A stretch of 64,000 nucleotides of DNA from the NCBI GenBank assembly GCA_003134965.1, contig PLDA01000002.1, positions 868,001 to 932,000 of the forward strand. The letters run 5' to 3'. The translations under genes and the position numbers were made by a program. Position 1 is the stretch's first letter. The number at the start of each line of letters is the position of its first letter. Below the pieces are notes generated by a model. It searched no databases, was not told the DNA's origin, and was given only the letters and a program-made list of their open reading frames with translations. The stretch is from Vulcanimicrobium winogradskyi. Its GTDB lineage: Bacteria > Vulcanimicrobiota > Vulcanimicrobiia > Vulcanimicrobiales > Vulcanimicrobiaceae. This document shows positions 52,285-61,420 of the stretch, piece by piece.

Positions 52285-53586
52285 GAGACCGCGCGTCTTC
52301 ACGTCGACGTAGGCGTCGAGCAGGGCGATGGTGAGCTCCGCCGCCGGGACGTCGACGACCAGGATTCCGCGCTCGCGCAGCGCCGCGACGGCACGCGCGC
52401 GCTCGTCGGCCAGCGTCGCCGCGACGGCGGCGCGATAGGCGTCGTCGCTCTCGCGCGGCGTGCGGCGCAGGGCCTGCGCGATCGCCGCGTCGTTCATCAG
52501 CACGACCAGCACCAAGTGGCGCGTCGTGAGCAGTTTCGCCGCGCCGAGGACCGTGCTCGACGCGACCGGATCGAAGAGGTCGGTGAAGAGCACGACCAAG
52601 CTGCGCCGGCGCAGGGAGTGCTCGATCTCGAGAAACGCGCGCTCGTAGTCGGCCTCTTCGAAGCGCGGCTCGAGGTCGGAGAGCACGTCGGCAAGCTTTG
52701 CGCTGTGCTCCGTCCCGCTCCCCGGCGCGACGCGCGCGAGCACTGTACCGGCGAACGCGACGACGCCGACGCGGTCGGCGGCGAGCCGTGCCATCGCCGC
52801 GATCGCGAGCGCCGCCGCGACCGCGTAGTCGAGCTTGCGCCGGTCACCGAGCCGCGCGCTCATCAGACGGCCGGCGTCGATCGCGACGACGATCTGCTGC
52901 GCGCGCTCGACCTCGTACTGCGCGACCATCGGCTTGCCGCGCCGCGCCGAAGCCTTCCAGTCGATCGACCGGAACGAGTCGTCCGGCGTGTACTCGCGCA
53001 GGCTGGCGAACTCGCCGCCGGTGCCGCGCCTGCGCAACCGCCGCAGGCCCGATTCGATCAGCTTGGTGCGCGCGACCAGGTCGCCGCTGCGGTCGAGCGC
53101 GGAGAGGTCGGGGAGCACCCGCAGCGCGACGGGCGCGCGAAACGCCCGCCGCAGCTCGACGATGCCGAGCCGCGAGAGGATGCGCGCGTGGTACGACCGG
53201 AGCGCCGTGCGGCCGCGCTCGCGCGGCACGACGCCGAGCGTCACGGTGGCGCGGGCGCGCGGCGGGAGCACGGCGCGCGCCTCGGCGAGATCGATCGCGA
53301 GCCGCTCCGCCGGCGCTTCGACGAGCGCGATACGGCGCTCGGTGTTCGCACGGTTGACGATCTCGTAGGTGAACACGTCGCGTCGCGCGAGCGAGAGGCG
53401 CGGCGGTACGATCCGTTCGATCTGCACCTCGCCCTGCAGCAGCACCGCGTCGAGCGCGATCATCAGCGCGAAGACCGCGAGCGCGATCGCCAGCGCGAAC
53501 GGCCATGACGTGAAGCGCGCCAGAACGTACGCCAGCGCCGCGAGGACGAGCAACAGCGTGATCCCTCGCGGCGCGATCCGAGGCAT
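52279..53586 (-). CDS. DUF58 (von Willebrand-like) membrane protein
   Basis: A 435-aa protein: two N-terminal membrane segments (LLLVLAALAYVLARF, FALAIALAVFALMIALDA), a beta region, then the DUF58 signature GTGGEFASLREYTPDDSF and RSIDWKASARRGKPMV (about residues 190-222). A vWA-like fold with a partial MIDAS (VVAIDAGRLMSA) follows. It is coupled to the MoxR ATPase three bases upstream, the usual pairing. Confidence 0.9.
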   Translation of the reverse strand: MPRIAPRGITLLLVLAALAYVLARFTSWPFALAIALAVFALMIALDAVLLQGEVQIERIVPPRLSLARRDVFTYEIVNRANTERRIALVEAPAERLAIDLAEARAVLPPRARATVTLGVVPRERGRTALRSYHARILSRLGIVELRRAFRAPVALRVLPDLSALDRSGDLVARTKLIESGLRRLRRRGTGGEFASLREYTPDDSFRSIDWKASARRGKPMVAQYEVERAQQIVVAIDAGRLMSARLGDRRKLDYAVAAALAIAAMARLAADRVGVVAFAGTVLARVAPGSGTEHSAKLADVLSDLEPRFEEADYERAFLEIEHSLRRRSLVVLFTDLFDPVASSTVLGAAKLLTTRHLVLVVLMNDAAIAQALRRTPRESDDAYRAAVAATLADERARAVAALRERGILVVDVPAAELTIALLDAYVDVKTRGLL

Positions 53587-53589
53587 GTT

Positions 53590-54546
53590 TTATTCTTCCG
53601 GGGCGCGGACGCTCGCGAGGATCTGCGCGATCACCGCGTCCGCAGAGGTCCCGTCGAGCTCGGCCTCGGGACGCACGATGATGCGGTGCGCGAGGACCAG
53701 CGGTGCGACGTTCTTCACGTCGTCCGGCGTCGCGAACGAGCGGCCGTCGAGATAGGCCGCGGACTGCGTCGCGACGATCAGGCCGAGCGCCGCACGCGGG
53801 CTCGCTCCGAGCGCGACATCGGCGGAACTGCGCGTCGCGGCGATGATGTTGTAGACGTAGCCTTGCAGCGATTCCGCGACGTGGATCGTGCGGACGGCTC
53901 GCTGCGCGGCCAGCAGCTCGGCGGCATCGACGACGGCGTCGACGCCCATCGCGTCGAGGTTGCGCGCGTCGAAGCCGGCGACCGCGCGCGCGATCAGCGC
54001 GCGCTCGTCGGCCGGCGACGGATACCCCGTGCGGACGCGCACGAGAAAGCGGTCGAGCTGCGCTTCAGGGAGCGGGTACGTACCTTCGAACTCGACAGGG
54101 TTCTGCGTCGCGCAGACGAGAAACGGCGCCGGCAGCTCGTAGGTGGTGCCGTCGATCGTGACGCTTCGCTCCTCCATCGCTTCGAGCAGCGCGGCCTGCG
54201 TCTTCGGCGGCGTCCGGTTGATCTCGTCGGCGAGCAGGACGTTGCAGAACACCGGCCCTCGGCGCAGCGAGAACGTCGCGCTGCGCTGATCGAACACCGT
54301 CGTCCCGACGACGTCCGACGGCATCAGGTCCGGCGTGAACTGGATCCGCCCGTAGGCGACGCCGAGCAGCCGCGAGATGACCCGCACGGTGAGCGTCTTC
54401 GCCGTCCCCGGAACGCCTTCGATCAGCGCGTGTCCGCCGGAGAGCAGTGCGACGGTCAGCGCGAAGCCGGTGCGCTCACCGCCGACGACGACGCGCGCCA
54501 GTCCCTCTCGCAGGCGTTGCGAAACGTCGGTCGGGGTTGGTTGCAC
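53590..54546 (-). CDS. MoxR-family AAA ATPase
   Basis: A 318-aa AAA+ ATPase: Walker A EGVPGTAKT (about residues 43-51), the MoxR FTPDLMPSDVVGT, Walker B VLLADEINRTPPK, sensor 1 ATQNPVEFEG and the QLDRFLVR arginine-finger region. Proposed to act as a chaperone for the DUF58/vWA protein. The GTG start at 54546 follows an AGAGGAGA ribosome site. It overlaps the DUF4350 gene by 71 bases. Confidence 0.92.
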   Translation of the reverse strand: MQPTPTDVSQRLREGLARVVVGGERTGFALTVALLSGGHALIEGVPGTAKTLTVRVISRLLGVAYGRIQFTPDLMPSDVVGTTVFDQRSATFSLRRGPVFCNVLLADEINRTPPKTQAALLEAMEERSVTIDGTTYELPAPFLVCATQNPVEFEGTYPLPEAQLDRFLVRVRTGYPSPADERALIARAVAGFDARNLDAMGVDAVVDAAELLAAQRAVRTIHVAESLQGYVYNIIAATRSSADVALGASPRAALGLIVATQSAAYLDGRSFATPDDVKNVAPLVLAHRIIVRPEAELDGTSADAVIAQILASVRAPEE

Positions 54547-55621
54547 GGACGGTCTCCTCTCGGGCGGTTCGGGCCAGGACGGCGACGGCGACGAGCGCAT
54601 CGTCGCGGGTCAGCGGTTCGGTTTGCGCGGCGTTCAGACGCACCGCGAGCGCCGCGTTCTCCGGCGTGCGCGGTGCCCGCTCGAGCGAGCGGCGCGCATC
54701 GCGGATCAGCGCGTCGCGCGCATGATCCCGCGCCTGCGCACGCGCGTACAACGCGGCGACGGCGTCGACGAACTCTTCGGAGGTCGGTTCGCGCGCCGGG
54801 CGCAGGCGGACCGCCGGTCCGAGCGGGACGATCCCGTAGGCCAGCCAGAGCAGGCCGGCGAGCGCGGCGATCGCCAGGGCGAGCAGCTCGGGCGGGGTGA
54901 GCGCGCGATACCATGGTTTCTCGACGATGTCGCCGCGTACGGCTTCGTCGAACGCGACGGTGCCGCCCGGCCGGCCGGGTCGCGCGATCAGATACGCCAG
55001 CCGCGCGTCGTCCGCGTGTCCGATCGCACCGTTTTCGAACAGCGTCGCATCCGCGGCGCCGACGACCTCGCCTCGGCCGGAGCGGTAGCGGACGACCAGC
55101 GCCCCGGAGCGGTCGCCGAGCAACTGCTCGACGTGGGCGCCTTTTATGGGGACCAGCCGCTCAGTTCCGCGCGCGTTCAGCGTGGCCACGTACGGCGCCC
55201 ACCCGCCCCGCAGCGGGCCGCGATCGGCGGGCTTGTCCTCGAGCAGCACGCGCTCGCCCTTGACGTCATCCTTGTCCACGCTCGGCGTCTGGCCGATGTC
55301 GACGAGCCGGCCGCCGCCGCGCACCCATGCACGCAGCGCGTCGCGTTCCGCGGCGTTCCAGCGGTGCTCGAGCGAATCGTCGGGGAACGCGACGACCAGC
55401 GTGTCGATCCCGCTCCCCGCGAGCGCGTCGTGATGCCGCCGGAATCGTTCGACGTGGACGCCCTCACGGGCCAGCAGCTCGTACCACGCACGGTATCCGC
55501 CGAAGCTGAAGTCTCCGCTGGCACGCGTCGCCGCCGCCGGCGGTTCGGTGCGGTAGGCAAACAGCGACGCGGCCAGCAGTGCCAGCAGCGCCAGGCCGGC
55601 GATGATGTAGTCGCGTCTCAT
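54476..55621 (-). CDS. DUF4350-type membrane protein
   Basis: A 381-aa protein with an N-terminal membrane segment (IIAGLALLALLAASLFA), a domain resembling a class I glutamine-amidotransferase fold (TLVVAFPDDSL, GGRLVDIGQTP), and a second membrane segment at about residues 245-265. The cytoplasmic tail is basic. Co-transcribed with MoxR and DUF58. The 71-base overlap with the MoxR start is real coding in both frames. Confidence 0.8.
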   Translation of the reverse strand: MRRDYIIAGLALLALLAASLFAYRTEPPAAATRASGDFSFGGYRAWYELLAREGVHVERFRRHHDALAGSGIDTLVVAFPDDSLEHRWNAAERDALRAWVRGGGRLVDIGQTPSVDKDDVKGERVLLEDKPADRGPLRGGWAPYVATLNARGTERLVPIKGAHVEQLLGDRSGALVVRYRSGRGEVVGAADATLFENGAIGHADDARLAYLIARPGRPGGTVAFDEAVRGDIVEKPWYRALTPPELLALAIAALAGLLWLAYGIVPLGPAVRLRPAREPTSEEFVDAVAALYARAQARDHARDALIRDARRSLERAPRTPENAALAVRLNAAQTEPLTRDDALVAVAVLARTAREETVRATNPDRRFATPARGTGARRRRR

Positions 55622-56226
55622 GCCGGCGCGATGACCCGGTCGTACGCTTCGCGCATCCGCGCGACCAGCGCCGCATCGACGCCGCGGTCGCCGAACAGCG
55701 CGTCGACCGCGTCACGCGCGAACGCGTCGAAGCTCGCGTCGCGCACCATGCGGCGCCACTCGCCGGGCGTGCGCGCCGCGTCGAAGCGCACGCGGCCGGC
55801 TTCGTCGAGCGCGCGCAGCGCCGACGCCCACAGCAGCGCCGCCGCCTCGTGATGACGTCCGGCGGACGCGGACTCGAGCGCGCGCGCGAGCAGGGTGCGA
55901 GCATCGGCGTCGAAGCCGCTCGCCGCCGGCAGCGCGTCACCGCGCGCACGGCGCCAACGGATGCGCGTCGCGAACCGCGCGACCACGACCGTCACCAGGA
56001 CGACGATCGCGATCAGCACCACGGTGCCGATCACCGTCGTCACCCGGCTGTTGCCGGTGATGTGTTTCAGCGGCTCCGTGATGAGATTCCACAGCTTCTG
56101 CAGCTCGTCGATGACGATCTCGTACCACGATTTCTCGTGAGAACGCTGCGCTGCGCGTTCGAAACGCCCGTCCGCGAGCACGCGCTGAACGACGGCGCGC
56201 GGATCGCCGTGCGGCCAAGGGTTCAC
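55618..56226 (-). CDS. DUF4129-type membrane protein
   Basis: A 202-aa protein. A membrane segment at about residues 60-85 (VIGTVVLIAIVVLVTVVVA) is followed by a helical cytoplasmic domain (ADARTLLARALESASAGRHH, AAALLWASALRAL) as in DUF4129. The GTG start overlaps the upstream stop (GTGA) and the stop overlaps the DUF4350 ATG (ATGA), so it is tightly coupled. Confidence 0.8.
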   Translation of the reverse strand: MNPWPHGDPRAVVQRVLADGRFERAAQRSHEKSWYEIVIDELQKLWNLITEPLKHITGNSRVTTVIGTVVLIAIVVLVTVVVARFATRIRWRRARGDALPAASGFDADARTLLARALESASAGRHHEAAALLWASALRALDEAGRVRFDAARTPGEWRRMVRDASFDAFARDAVDALFGDRGVDAALVARMREAYDRVIAPA

Positions 56227-57053
56227 GCCGGCGCCTGTTCCAGCGCGGCCTGCAGATCGGTGCCTTCGCGCCGGTTGCGATAGTCGACGGCGGTAACGAA
56301 CCCCACCGCCGTTCCGAACGGTCCGAAGAGCGAATCCAAAAGCGGCTGGAAGACCCCGGTCAAGGGCTGGCCGGTGAGGGCGGCGATCTGGCGCACCACC
56401 GGCTCGGCGGCAAAGGGCAGCGCGACCGAGCCGATGAGCCATGCCACGCCGAGGAGCCCGCCGCGCCGGAGATCGCCGCTGAGAACTCGTTTGCCGGCAA
56501 CGACCAGCCCGCGGAGCGGGCCTCTCCGCTCGAGGATCGTCGTCGGGTACGCGACCACGACGACGGTGAGGAGCGGAGCAACGAGGAGCAGCACGGGCAC
56601 TCCGACCGCCAAGCTCGCAACGATCGCACCTGCGGGTCCGCCCGCCCGACTCCCCAGACCGAACGCAACGAAGGCGAGACCGCCGGTGAGGGCGCTGATG
56701 AGGACAACCCCGACGAAGAAGACCAGATACGCGCCGGCCGACCGCGGAAAGTCACGCACCGCGGCGCCCAGCGACGACAGCATCCGCGTGGACGAGCCGG
56801 CTTCTCCGAACGTACGCACCAGTGCCGCGAACGCGACGGACGAGACCAACACTTCGGCCGCCATCATGCTATAGAATGCACCGTCGTCCACGGGGACGCG
56901 ACCCCGGTTCGCGGCCCGCGTGATGACGCCGGGTGCGGCATCCAGAGCGCTCAGCGCAACGACGACCTGCCAGCGCCGCACGCACAACACGACCGCGCGA
57001 TCGAAGACCTCCGCGATGGTGAGCGGGTGCTCGACGGCGGCGATCGGGTTCAC
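56223..57053 (-). CDS. Polytopic membrane protein of MoxR/DUF58 operon, paralogue 1
   Basis: A 276-aa protein with about six membrane helices. Its N-terminus (LTIAEVFDRAVVLCVRRWQV) and C-terminal part resemble the glycerophosphoryl-diester-phosphodiesterase membrane domain group. The next upstream gene has the same start (GEMLDRAITLFVRRFAA), so the two are paralogues. Function unknown. The GTG start overlaps the stop of that gene. Confidence 0.75.
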   Translation of the reverse strand: MNPIAAVEHPLTIAEVFDRAVVLCVRRWQVVVALSALDAAPGVITRAANRGRVPVDDGAFYSMMAAEVLVSSVAFAALVRTFGEAGSSTRMLSSLGAAVRDFPRSAGAYLVFFVGVVLISALTGGLAFVAFGLGSRAGGPAGAIVASLAVGVPVLLLVAPLLTVVVVAYPTTILERRGPLRGLVVAGKRVLSGDLRRGGLLGVAWLIGSVALPFAAEPVVRQIAALTGQPLTGVFQPLLDSLFGPFGTAVGFVTAVDYRNRREGTDLQAALEQAPA

Positions 57054-58000
57054 GCCGGGACCGGCGGCGTCTCGGGCAGGACCAGGTCGTAGCCCTCACG
57101 GCGGACGCGCGCGTCGACGGCGAACACGACGACGAACGCCGCCACGATCCCTTCGAGCAGGATCGTTCCGGCACCGAAGATCGCGAAATACAGCGCATCG
57201 ACGTGCGTCGCCGCCGAGACGACCGCGGCGACGCCGATCAGCGGTATGCTCCCCACTTGGCTCACCAGGAGCACGACCAGACCGCCGACCACGGTGCGGC
57301 GCTTCATCCCAGGCGCGAATGCTCGCCGCATGCCGATGCCGATCGCCTCGATCGGACTCGCCGTCTCGGTCACGATGGCGACGGCCGAGAGTTCGTACGC
57401 CATGAGGACGAGGGAACCGATGACGGAGGCCAGTGCGAGGACGAACACCACCCCGATCACGCCGACGACGACGAGCGCAACCGTGGAGTGCAGCGCGGAG
57501 AGCGCGACGACCGCCAGCAGGACGAGCACGTAGACGATGAGGATCGGGATCGCCGCGAACCCGCCGAGCACCAAATACGTCAGCGCCACGAGGATCAGCG
57601 GGAACCACCGCCGCAGCCCGAAGCGGTACGCGTCGCCGATCGACGTTTCCACGCCCGCGTAGGCCCCGGCGAGCAGCGCGACCAGCGCCGCCCACATCAC
57701 CGGCCGGACCAGCGCCGCTACCAGGAGCACGATGACGGTGAGCGGACCGGTGCGGTCGTCGCGCGTCATGGCGTCCGCCGCGGCACGCGACGCCGCCGGG
57801 TTTCCGGCCGCGCCCAAGACGCGCGCCATGTCGGCGAACACCTGCCCGGCGTGCGGCGCCGCGAGCGCTTGAAGCACGACGATCGGGACGCTCACCACGG
57901 CGAGGACGGCGACGATCGCGGCGAACCTTCGCACGAAGAGCGTAATCGCACGATCGAGCATCTCGCCCGCACCCAGCGGACGGAGTTCGGTGTTCTGCAC
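57050..58000 (-). CDS. Polytopic membrane protein of MoxR/DUF58 operon, paralogue 2
   Basis: A 316-aa protein with about seven membrane helices: GEMLDRAITLFVRRF at the N-terminus, then VSVPIVVLQALAAP, and IEAIGIGMRRAFAPGMKRR as a conserved cytoplasmic loop. It heads the operon that continues to DUF4129, DUF4350, MoxR and DUF58. The start is GTG 58000; the longer frame runs into the MOSC gene. It is divergent from MOSC with 42 bases between the starts. Confidence 0.75.
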   Translation of the reverse strand: MQNTELRPLGAGEMLDRAITLFVRRFAAIVAVLAVVSVPIVVLQALAAPHAGQVFADMARVLGAAGNPAASRAAADAMTRDDRTGPLTVIVLLVAALVRPVMWAALVALLAGAYAGVETSIGDAYRFGLRRWFPLILVALTYLVLGGFAAIPILIVYVLVLLAVVALSALHSTVALVVVGVIGVVFVLALASVIGSLVLMAYELSAVAIVTETASPIEAIGIGMRRAFAPGMKRRTVVGGLVVLLVSQVGSIPLIGVAAVVSAATHVDALYFAIFGAGTILLEGIVAAFVVVFAVDARVRREGYDLVLPETPPVPA

Positions 58001-58042
58001 GCCGCGGGAGCGTTCGCGTGCCCGCGCCACGAATCCCCGGCG

Positions 58043-58675
58043 ATGGACCTCGGCACGATCGCCGGACTGTGGCGCTACCCCGTGAAAAGCCTCAAGGCCG
58101 AACCGCTGACGCACGCGAGGATTCTGGCCGACGGTCTCGAGGGCGACCGCACCGCGGCGCTGGTCGTCGAGACGCCGACGCACGCCCGCGCCGGAAAGCC
58201 CTATCGCGGCAAGGAGTCGGCGCAGCTTCATCTGACGAGCGATCCGGAGACGGCGGCGTCCTATGCCGTCGATGCCAAGGTGATGGTCACGCTGGACCGC
58301 GGGCAGCCGCGCTGGTTCGACGCCGGGCCGGTCTCGGTGCTCTTCGACCTCTGGGTTCGCGACGTGGAGGCGCTGGTCGGGGAGGCGCTGGACCCGCTCC
58401 GCTGGCGGCCGAACGTCTACGTCCGCGCGGCACCGGAGTTCACCCGGCGCGAACCCGCGCTGGTCGGCACAACGCTGCGCGCCGGCTCGGCCGTGCTGCG
58501 CGTCGTCGCGACGATCAGCCGCTGCGTGACGCCGACCTACGACGTCGGAACGGGCGAACCGCTCCCGCTCGTCCTGGAGGCGGTCGCGACGCAGCGCGGC
58601 AACGTCGTCGGCGTCTACTGCGAGGTCGTCACGCCCGGCGAGATCGCGCTCGGCGACGCGCTGCGGGGGGACTGA
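58043..58675 (+). CDS. MOSC-domain protein
   Basis: A 210-aa protein with the MOSC N-terminal region (LWRYPVKSLKAEPL, then LADGLEGDRTAALV) and the core Cys in TISRCVTPTYDVGTG (about residue 163). MOSC domains bind a molybdenum-cofactor sulfur or act in amidoxime reduction. It seems a stand-alone oxidoreductase-type domain. The start is the ATG at 58043. Confidence 0.83.
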   Translation: MDLGTIAGLWRYPVKSLKAEPLTHARILADGLEGDRTAALVVETPTHARAGKPYRGKESAQLHLTSDPETAASYAVDAKVMVTLDRGQPRWFDAGPVSVLFDLWVRDVEALVGEALDPLRWRPNVYVRAAPEFTRREPALVGTTLRAGSAVLRVVATISRCVTPTYDVGTGEPLPLVLEAVATQRGNVVGVYCEVVTPGEIALGDALRGD

Positions 58676-58679
58676 AGAA

Positions 58680-60464
58680 CTACGAAGAGCCCGCGCCGGG
58701 AAGCAGGGACGAGGCGTGGCTCTCGGCGACGAAGATCAGGGCGTCGAAGCGATCGCGCTCTTTGAGCGTGGCGAACAACGCGTTCTGGTTCGCCTCGTCG
58801 TACAAGGCACCCGGCTCGCGGCTGAGCGTTCCGCCGTCGAGCCACGCCGCCACAGGATCGCCGGGGTGCAGCGCGCGCAGCGAGAGGTAGAGCTCCGGGC
58901 CGATGCCGTTCAGCACCGACTCCAGCGTCCCGGCCGGGGCCGGTGCGACCGTCTGGGAGCCTAAGCGGCCGCCGACCGCAGTGATCGTGCCGCGATCGAA
59001 CGCGAAACCGATGCGGACGTACGACGGCCCGAAATGCTGCCGCAGATGCTCGCCCATCGTCGCGAGCGCCGAGCCGCTGCTTTGCGATGCGATATGCCCG
59101 TTGTGTGCCCACAGCGCGAGCTTTGCCCCCGGGTACCGGGTCTCGGCGAGCCACGTGACGTTCTCCGCCATCGCGGCGTCGCGCGCGGCGAAGCCCCCGT
59201 TCTTGGAATCCGGGTTCAGCGTGATCGCGGCGAACTGCTCGACGACGCGCGCGTCGCGCGCCGTGTCGGCATCGGGGTGCAGCGGCGCGATGAGCCCGGC
59301 GACCGCGGTGATGCTCGTGCTACAGGTACGCATCGCGTCGGCGGCCATCGCCCGCAGCGCGGTGTCGCCGAGCCGCAAACATGCGTAGCGAGCCTTTACC
59401 GCTTCCCCCGACGCGGCCGAACGTGCCGACGCAAAGCGCTCGACCGCGTCGGCGGCCGGCGCCGCGACCTGCGCGTCGAATCCGGCAAAGTGTAGCGTCT
59501 GGTGCTTGCCGGGTGCCGCGTTGTACGCTCGCATCCACTTCGCGAGCGCGAGCACTTCCTCGGTCTGCCAGGTCCAAAAGTACAAGCTGTGCAGCGCGTG
59601 CGCCGGATCGCCCTCGCCGGTCGTGACGTAGCGCTCCATCTCGCGCGCTTCCGGGAGGTTCGCCTCGAACGCGAACACCGTGACGCCGTGCCGTTCGACG
59701 AGGTCACGGAAGAGCCGGTGCTTCATGCGGAAGAACTCCGCCGTCCCATGGCTCGCTTCGCCGAGCCCGACGATGCGCGCGTTCGCGACATCGCGGTCGA
59801 ACGCGGCGAGGTCGTCGAGCGGCGCCTCGGGGTCGGTGGTGCGCAGCGCCACCGCGTCGCGCCGCAGCGCGGCGTCGACCGCCGTGCGCTGCGCCGGGTC
59901 GAGCGTGCCGGGCGGCTTCGCCCCCGCGGCGGCGGCGGAGAGCGCCGCGCCGATGACCTGCAGGCGCGAATACGTCGACCACATCGTCCCGCTCCCGATC
60001 AGCAGATCGCCGAAGACCAGCCTCACCGCATCGCCGGGCACGTCCATCTCGATCTGCAAGGGGGTCCAGTCGTGGTCGCCGTGCAGCGCTCGATCGCCGC
60101 GGCCGATCTGGGCCGTCATGTTATCGAACCCGCCGATCGCCGAGCCGTCGATGCGCAGCCAGAGCGACGCCGATCCGGCGCCGGCCGTCTTCACCTCGCC
60201 GGCGAGCCGCACGCGCTTGCCGCGGTACGGGGTCGCGTCGAGCGACCATGCCGACGCGCCGAACTCGTCGGACGACGGCGCGAGCGCGGCGATCCGGAGT
60301 GAAGGCCCGCCGGAGCGCCGCTGCGCGGGATCGAGCGCGAACGCATACGAGCTCGGCCCGCCGCCGAACGTCACCCAGCGTGGAATCGCCGCCGCCTCGT
60401 CGGCACGCGCGCCGGTAGCCGACGCGAGCAGCAAGGCGAAAAAGAACGCGATCGTACGCCGCAT
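58680..60464 (-). CDS. Secreted erythromycin-esterase-family protein
   Basis: A 594-aa exported protein: signal peptide (IAFFFALLLASATGARA), a beta-sandwich of about 150 residues, then an Ere-type domain from about residue 210. Ere signatures: IVGLGEASHGTAEFFRMKH (catalytic His), VTVFAFEANLPEA, FAGFDAQ, LALWAHNGHIAS. Known members open macrolactones, but most are of unknown substrate; resistance should not be assumed. ATG 60464 has GAGG five bases upstream, so it is preferred to TTG 60467 or GTG 60470. Confidence 0.85.
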   Translation of the reverse strand: MRRTIAFFFALLLASATGARADEAAAIPRWVTFGGGPSSYAFALDPAQRRSGGPSLRIAALAPSSDEFGASAWSLDATPYRGKRVRLAGEVKTAGAGSASLWLRIDGSAIGGFDNMTAQIGRGDRALHGDHDWTPLQIEMDVPGDAVRLVFGDLLIGSGTMWSTYSRLQVIGAALSAAAAGAKPPGTLDPAQRTAVDAALRRDAVALRTTDPEAPLDDLAAFDRDVANARIVGLGEASHGTAEFFRMKHRLFRDLVERHGVTVFAFEANLPEAREMERYVTTGEGDPAHALHSLYFWTWQTEEVLALAKWMRAYNAAPGKHQTLHFAGFDAQVAAPAADAVERFASARSAASGEAVKARYACLRLGDTALRAMAADAMRTCSTSITAVAGLIAPLHPDADTARDARVVEQFAAITLNPDSKNGGFAARDAAMAENVTWLAETRYPGAKLALWAHNGHIASQSSGSALATMGEHLRQHFGPSYVRIGFAFDRGTITAVGGRLGSQTVAPAPAGTLESVLNGIGPELYLSLRALHPGDPVAAWLDGGTLSREPGALYDEANQNALFATLKERDRFDALIFVAESHASSLLPGAGSS

Positions 60465-60489
60465 CAACACCTCGATGAGTGGCAGGAGA

Positions 60490-61092
60490 TCACAGCGTGC
60501 GGCGCCCTTCGATCGCGCGCGCCAGCGTGTTCTCGTCGGCGTAGTCGAGGTCGCCGCCGATCGGCAGCCCGTACGCGAGCCGGGTCACGTTGACGCCGCT
60601 CGGCGCGAGCAGCCGCGAGAGGTAGAGCGCGGTCGCCTCGCCCTCGGCGTTCGGGTTCGTCGCGACGATGATCTCGGTGGGCGATTCGGCCGAGACGCGA
60701 TCGACCAGCTCGCGCACGCGCAGTTGTGAGGGCCCGATCCCGTCCATCGGCGATATCAGGCCGCCGAGCACGTGATAGCGCCCGTCGTACGCGGAGGTGC
60801 GCTCGATCGCGAAGACGTCTTTCGCTTCCGCGACGACGCAGATCATCGCCGCGTTCCGGCGCACGTCGGAACAGGTCGTGCACGGATCGTCTTCGGTGAT
60901 CGCAAAACAGCGCGAGCACAAGCGCACGCGCTCCTTGAGCGCGACGATCGCGTCCGCGAGAGCGTCGGCATCGGCGCGCGGCCGGTTGAGGAGGTGGAAC
61001 ACGAGGCGCGCGGCGGTCTTCGGCCCGATCGTCGGGAGCTTGCTGAACTCGTTGATCAGCGCCTGGACGGGCGCGGCAAGAGCTGAGGAAAT
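60490..61092 (-). CDS. recR: Recombination protein RecR, apparent ATT start
   Basis: A 200-aa recombination mediator. The helix-hairpin-helix is FSKLPTIGPKTAARL (about residues 15-29), the C4 zinc finger is CSRCF plus CTTC, and the Toprim motif is ATNPNAEGEATALYL. The first canonical start (GTG 61002) would delete the helix-hairpin-helix. The only good candidate after the in-frame TAG (61102-61104) is ATT at 61092. It has AGAGG six bases upstream and gives the exact family length. ATT is a known rare start codon (infC). Confidence 0.9.
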   Translation of the reverse strand: MSSALAAPVQALINEFSKLPTIGPKTAARLVFHLLNRPRADADALADAIVALKERVRLCSRCFAITEDDPCTTCSDVRRNAAMICVVAEAKDVFAIERTSAYDGRYHVLGGLISPMDGIGPSQLRVRELVDRVSAESPTEIIVATNPNAEGEATALYLSRLLAPSGVNVTRLAYGLPIGGDLDYADENTLARAIEGRRTL

Positions 61093-61101
61093 GGGGAGCC
61101 T

Positions 61102-61404
61102 CTACATTCCGGGGATCTTGAGGCCGCCGGTGACCGAACCCATTCGCTTGGCGGCGAACTCCTCGGCCTTGGCGCGCACGTCGTTGAACGCGGCGACGAT
61201 CACGTCCTCGAGCGTCTCGACGTCGTCGGGATCGACGACGGACCGGTCGAGCGCGATCTTCGTCACGCGAAAATCGCCCGTCATCGTGATCTTCACGGCG
61301 CCGCCCGCGGCGGCGCCTTCGACCGTCGTGCTCTGGATCTCGTCCTGGGCCTTCGCCATCTCTTGCTGCATCTTGCGCAGCTGGTTCATCATCTGGGGAT
61401 TCAC
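61102..61404 (-). CDS. YbaB/EbfC nucleoid-associated protein
   Basis: A 100-aa protein with the YbaB pattern: QLRKMQQEMAKAQDEI, then KITMTGDFRVTKIALD and IVAAFNDVRAKAEE. It binds DNA as a dimer. The start is GTG 61404. It sits between dnaX and recR, the conserved bacterial order dnaX-ybaB-recR. The recR leader begins one base after its stop. Confidence 0.92.
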   Translation of the reverse strand: MNPQMMNQLRKMQQEMAKAQDEIQSTTVEGAAAGGAVKITMTGDFRVTKIALDRSVVDPDDVETLEDVIVAAFNDVRAKAEEFAAKRMGSVTGGLKIPGM

Positions 61405-61420
61405 GATCGGTCCTCGTCTC

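Noticed and set aside
60000..60464. Macrolide-resistance call for the Ere-like gene
   Set aside because: The family is broad and mostly uncharacterised, and this member is secreted with an added N-terminal beta domain, so resistance cannot be claimed.
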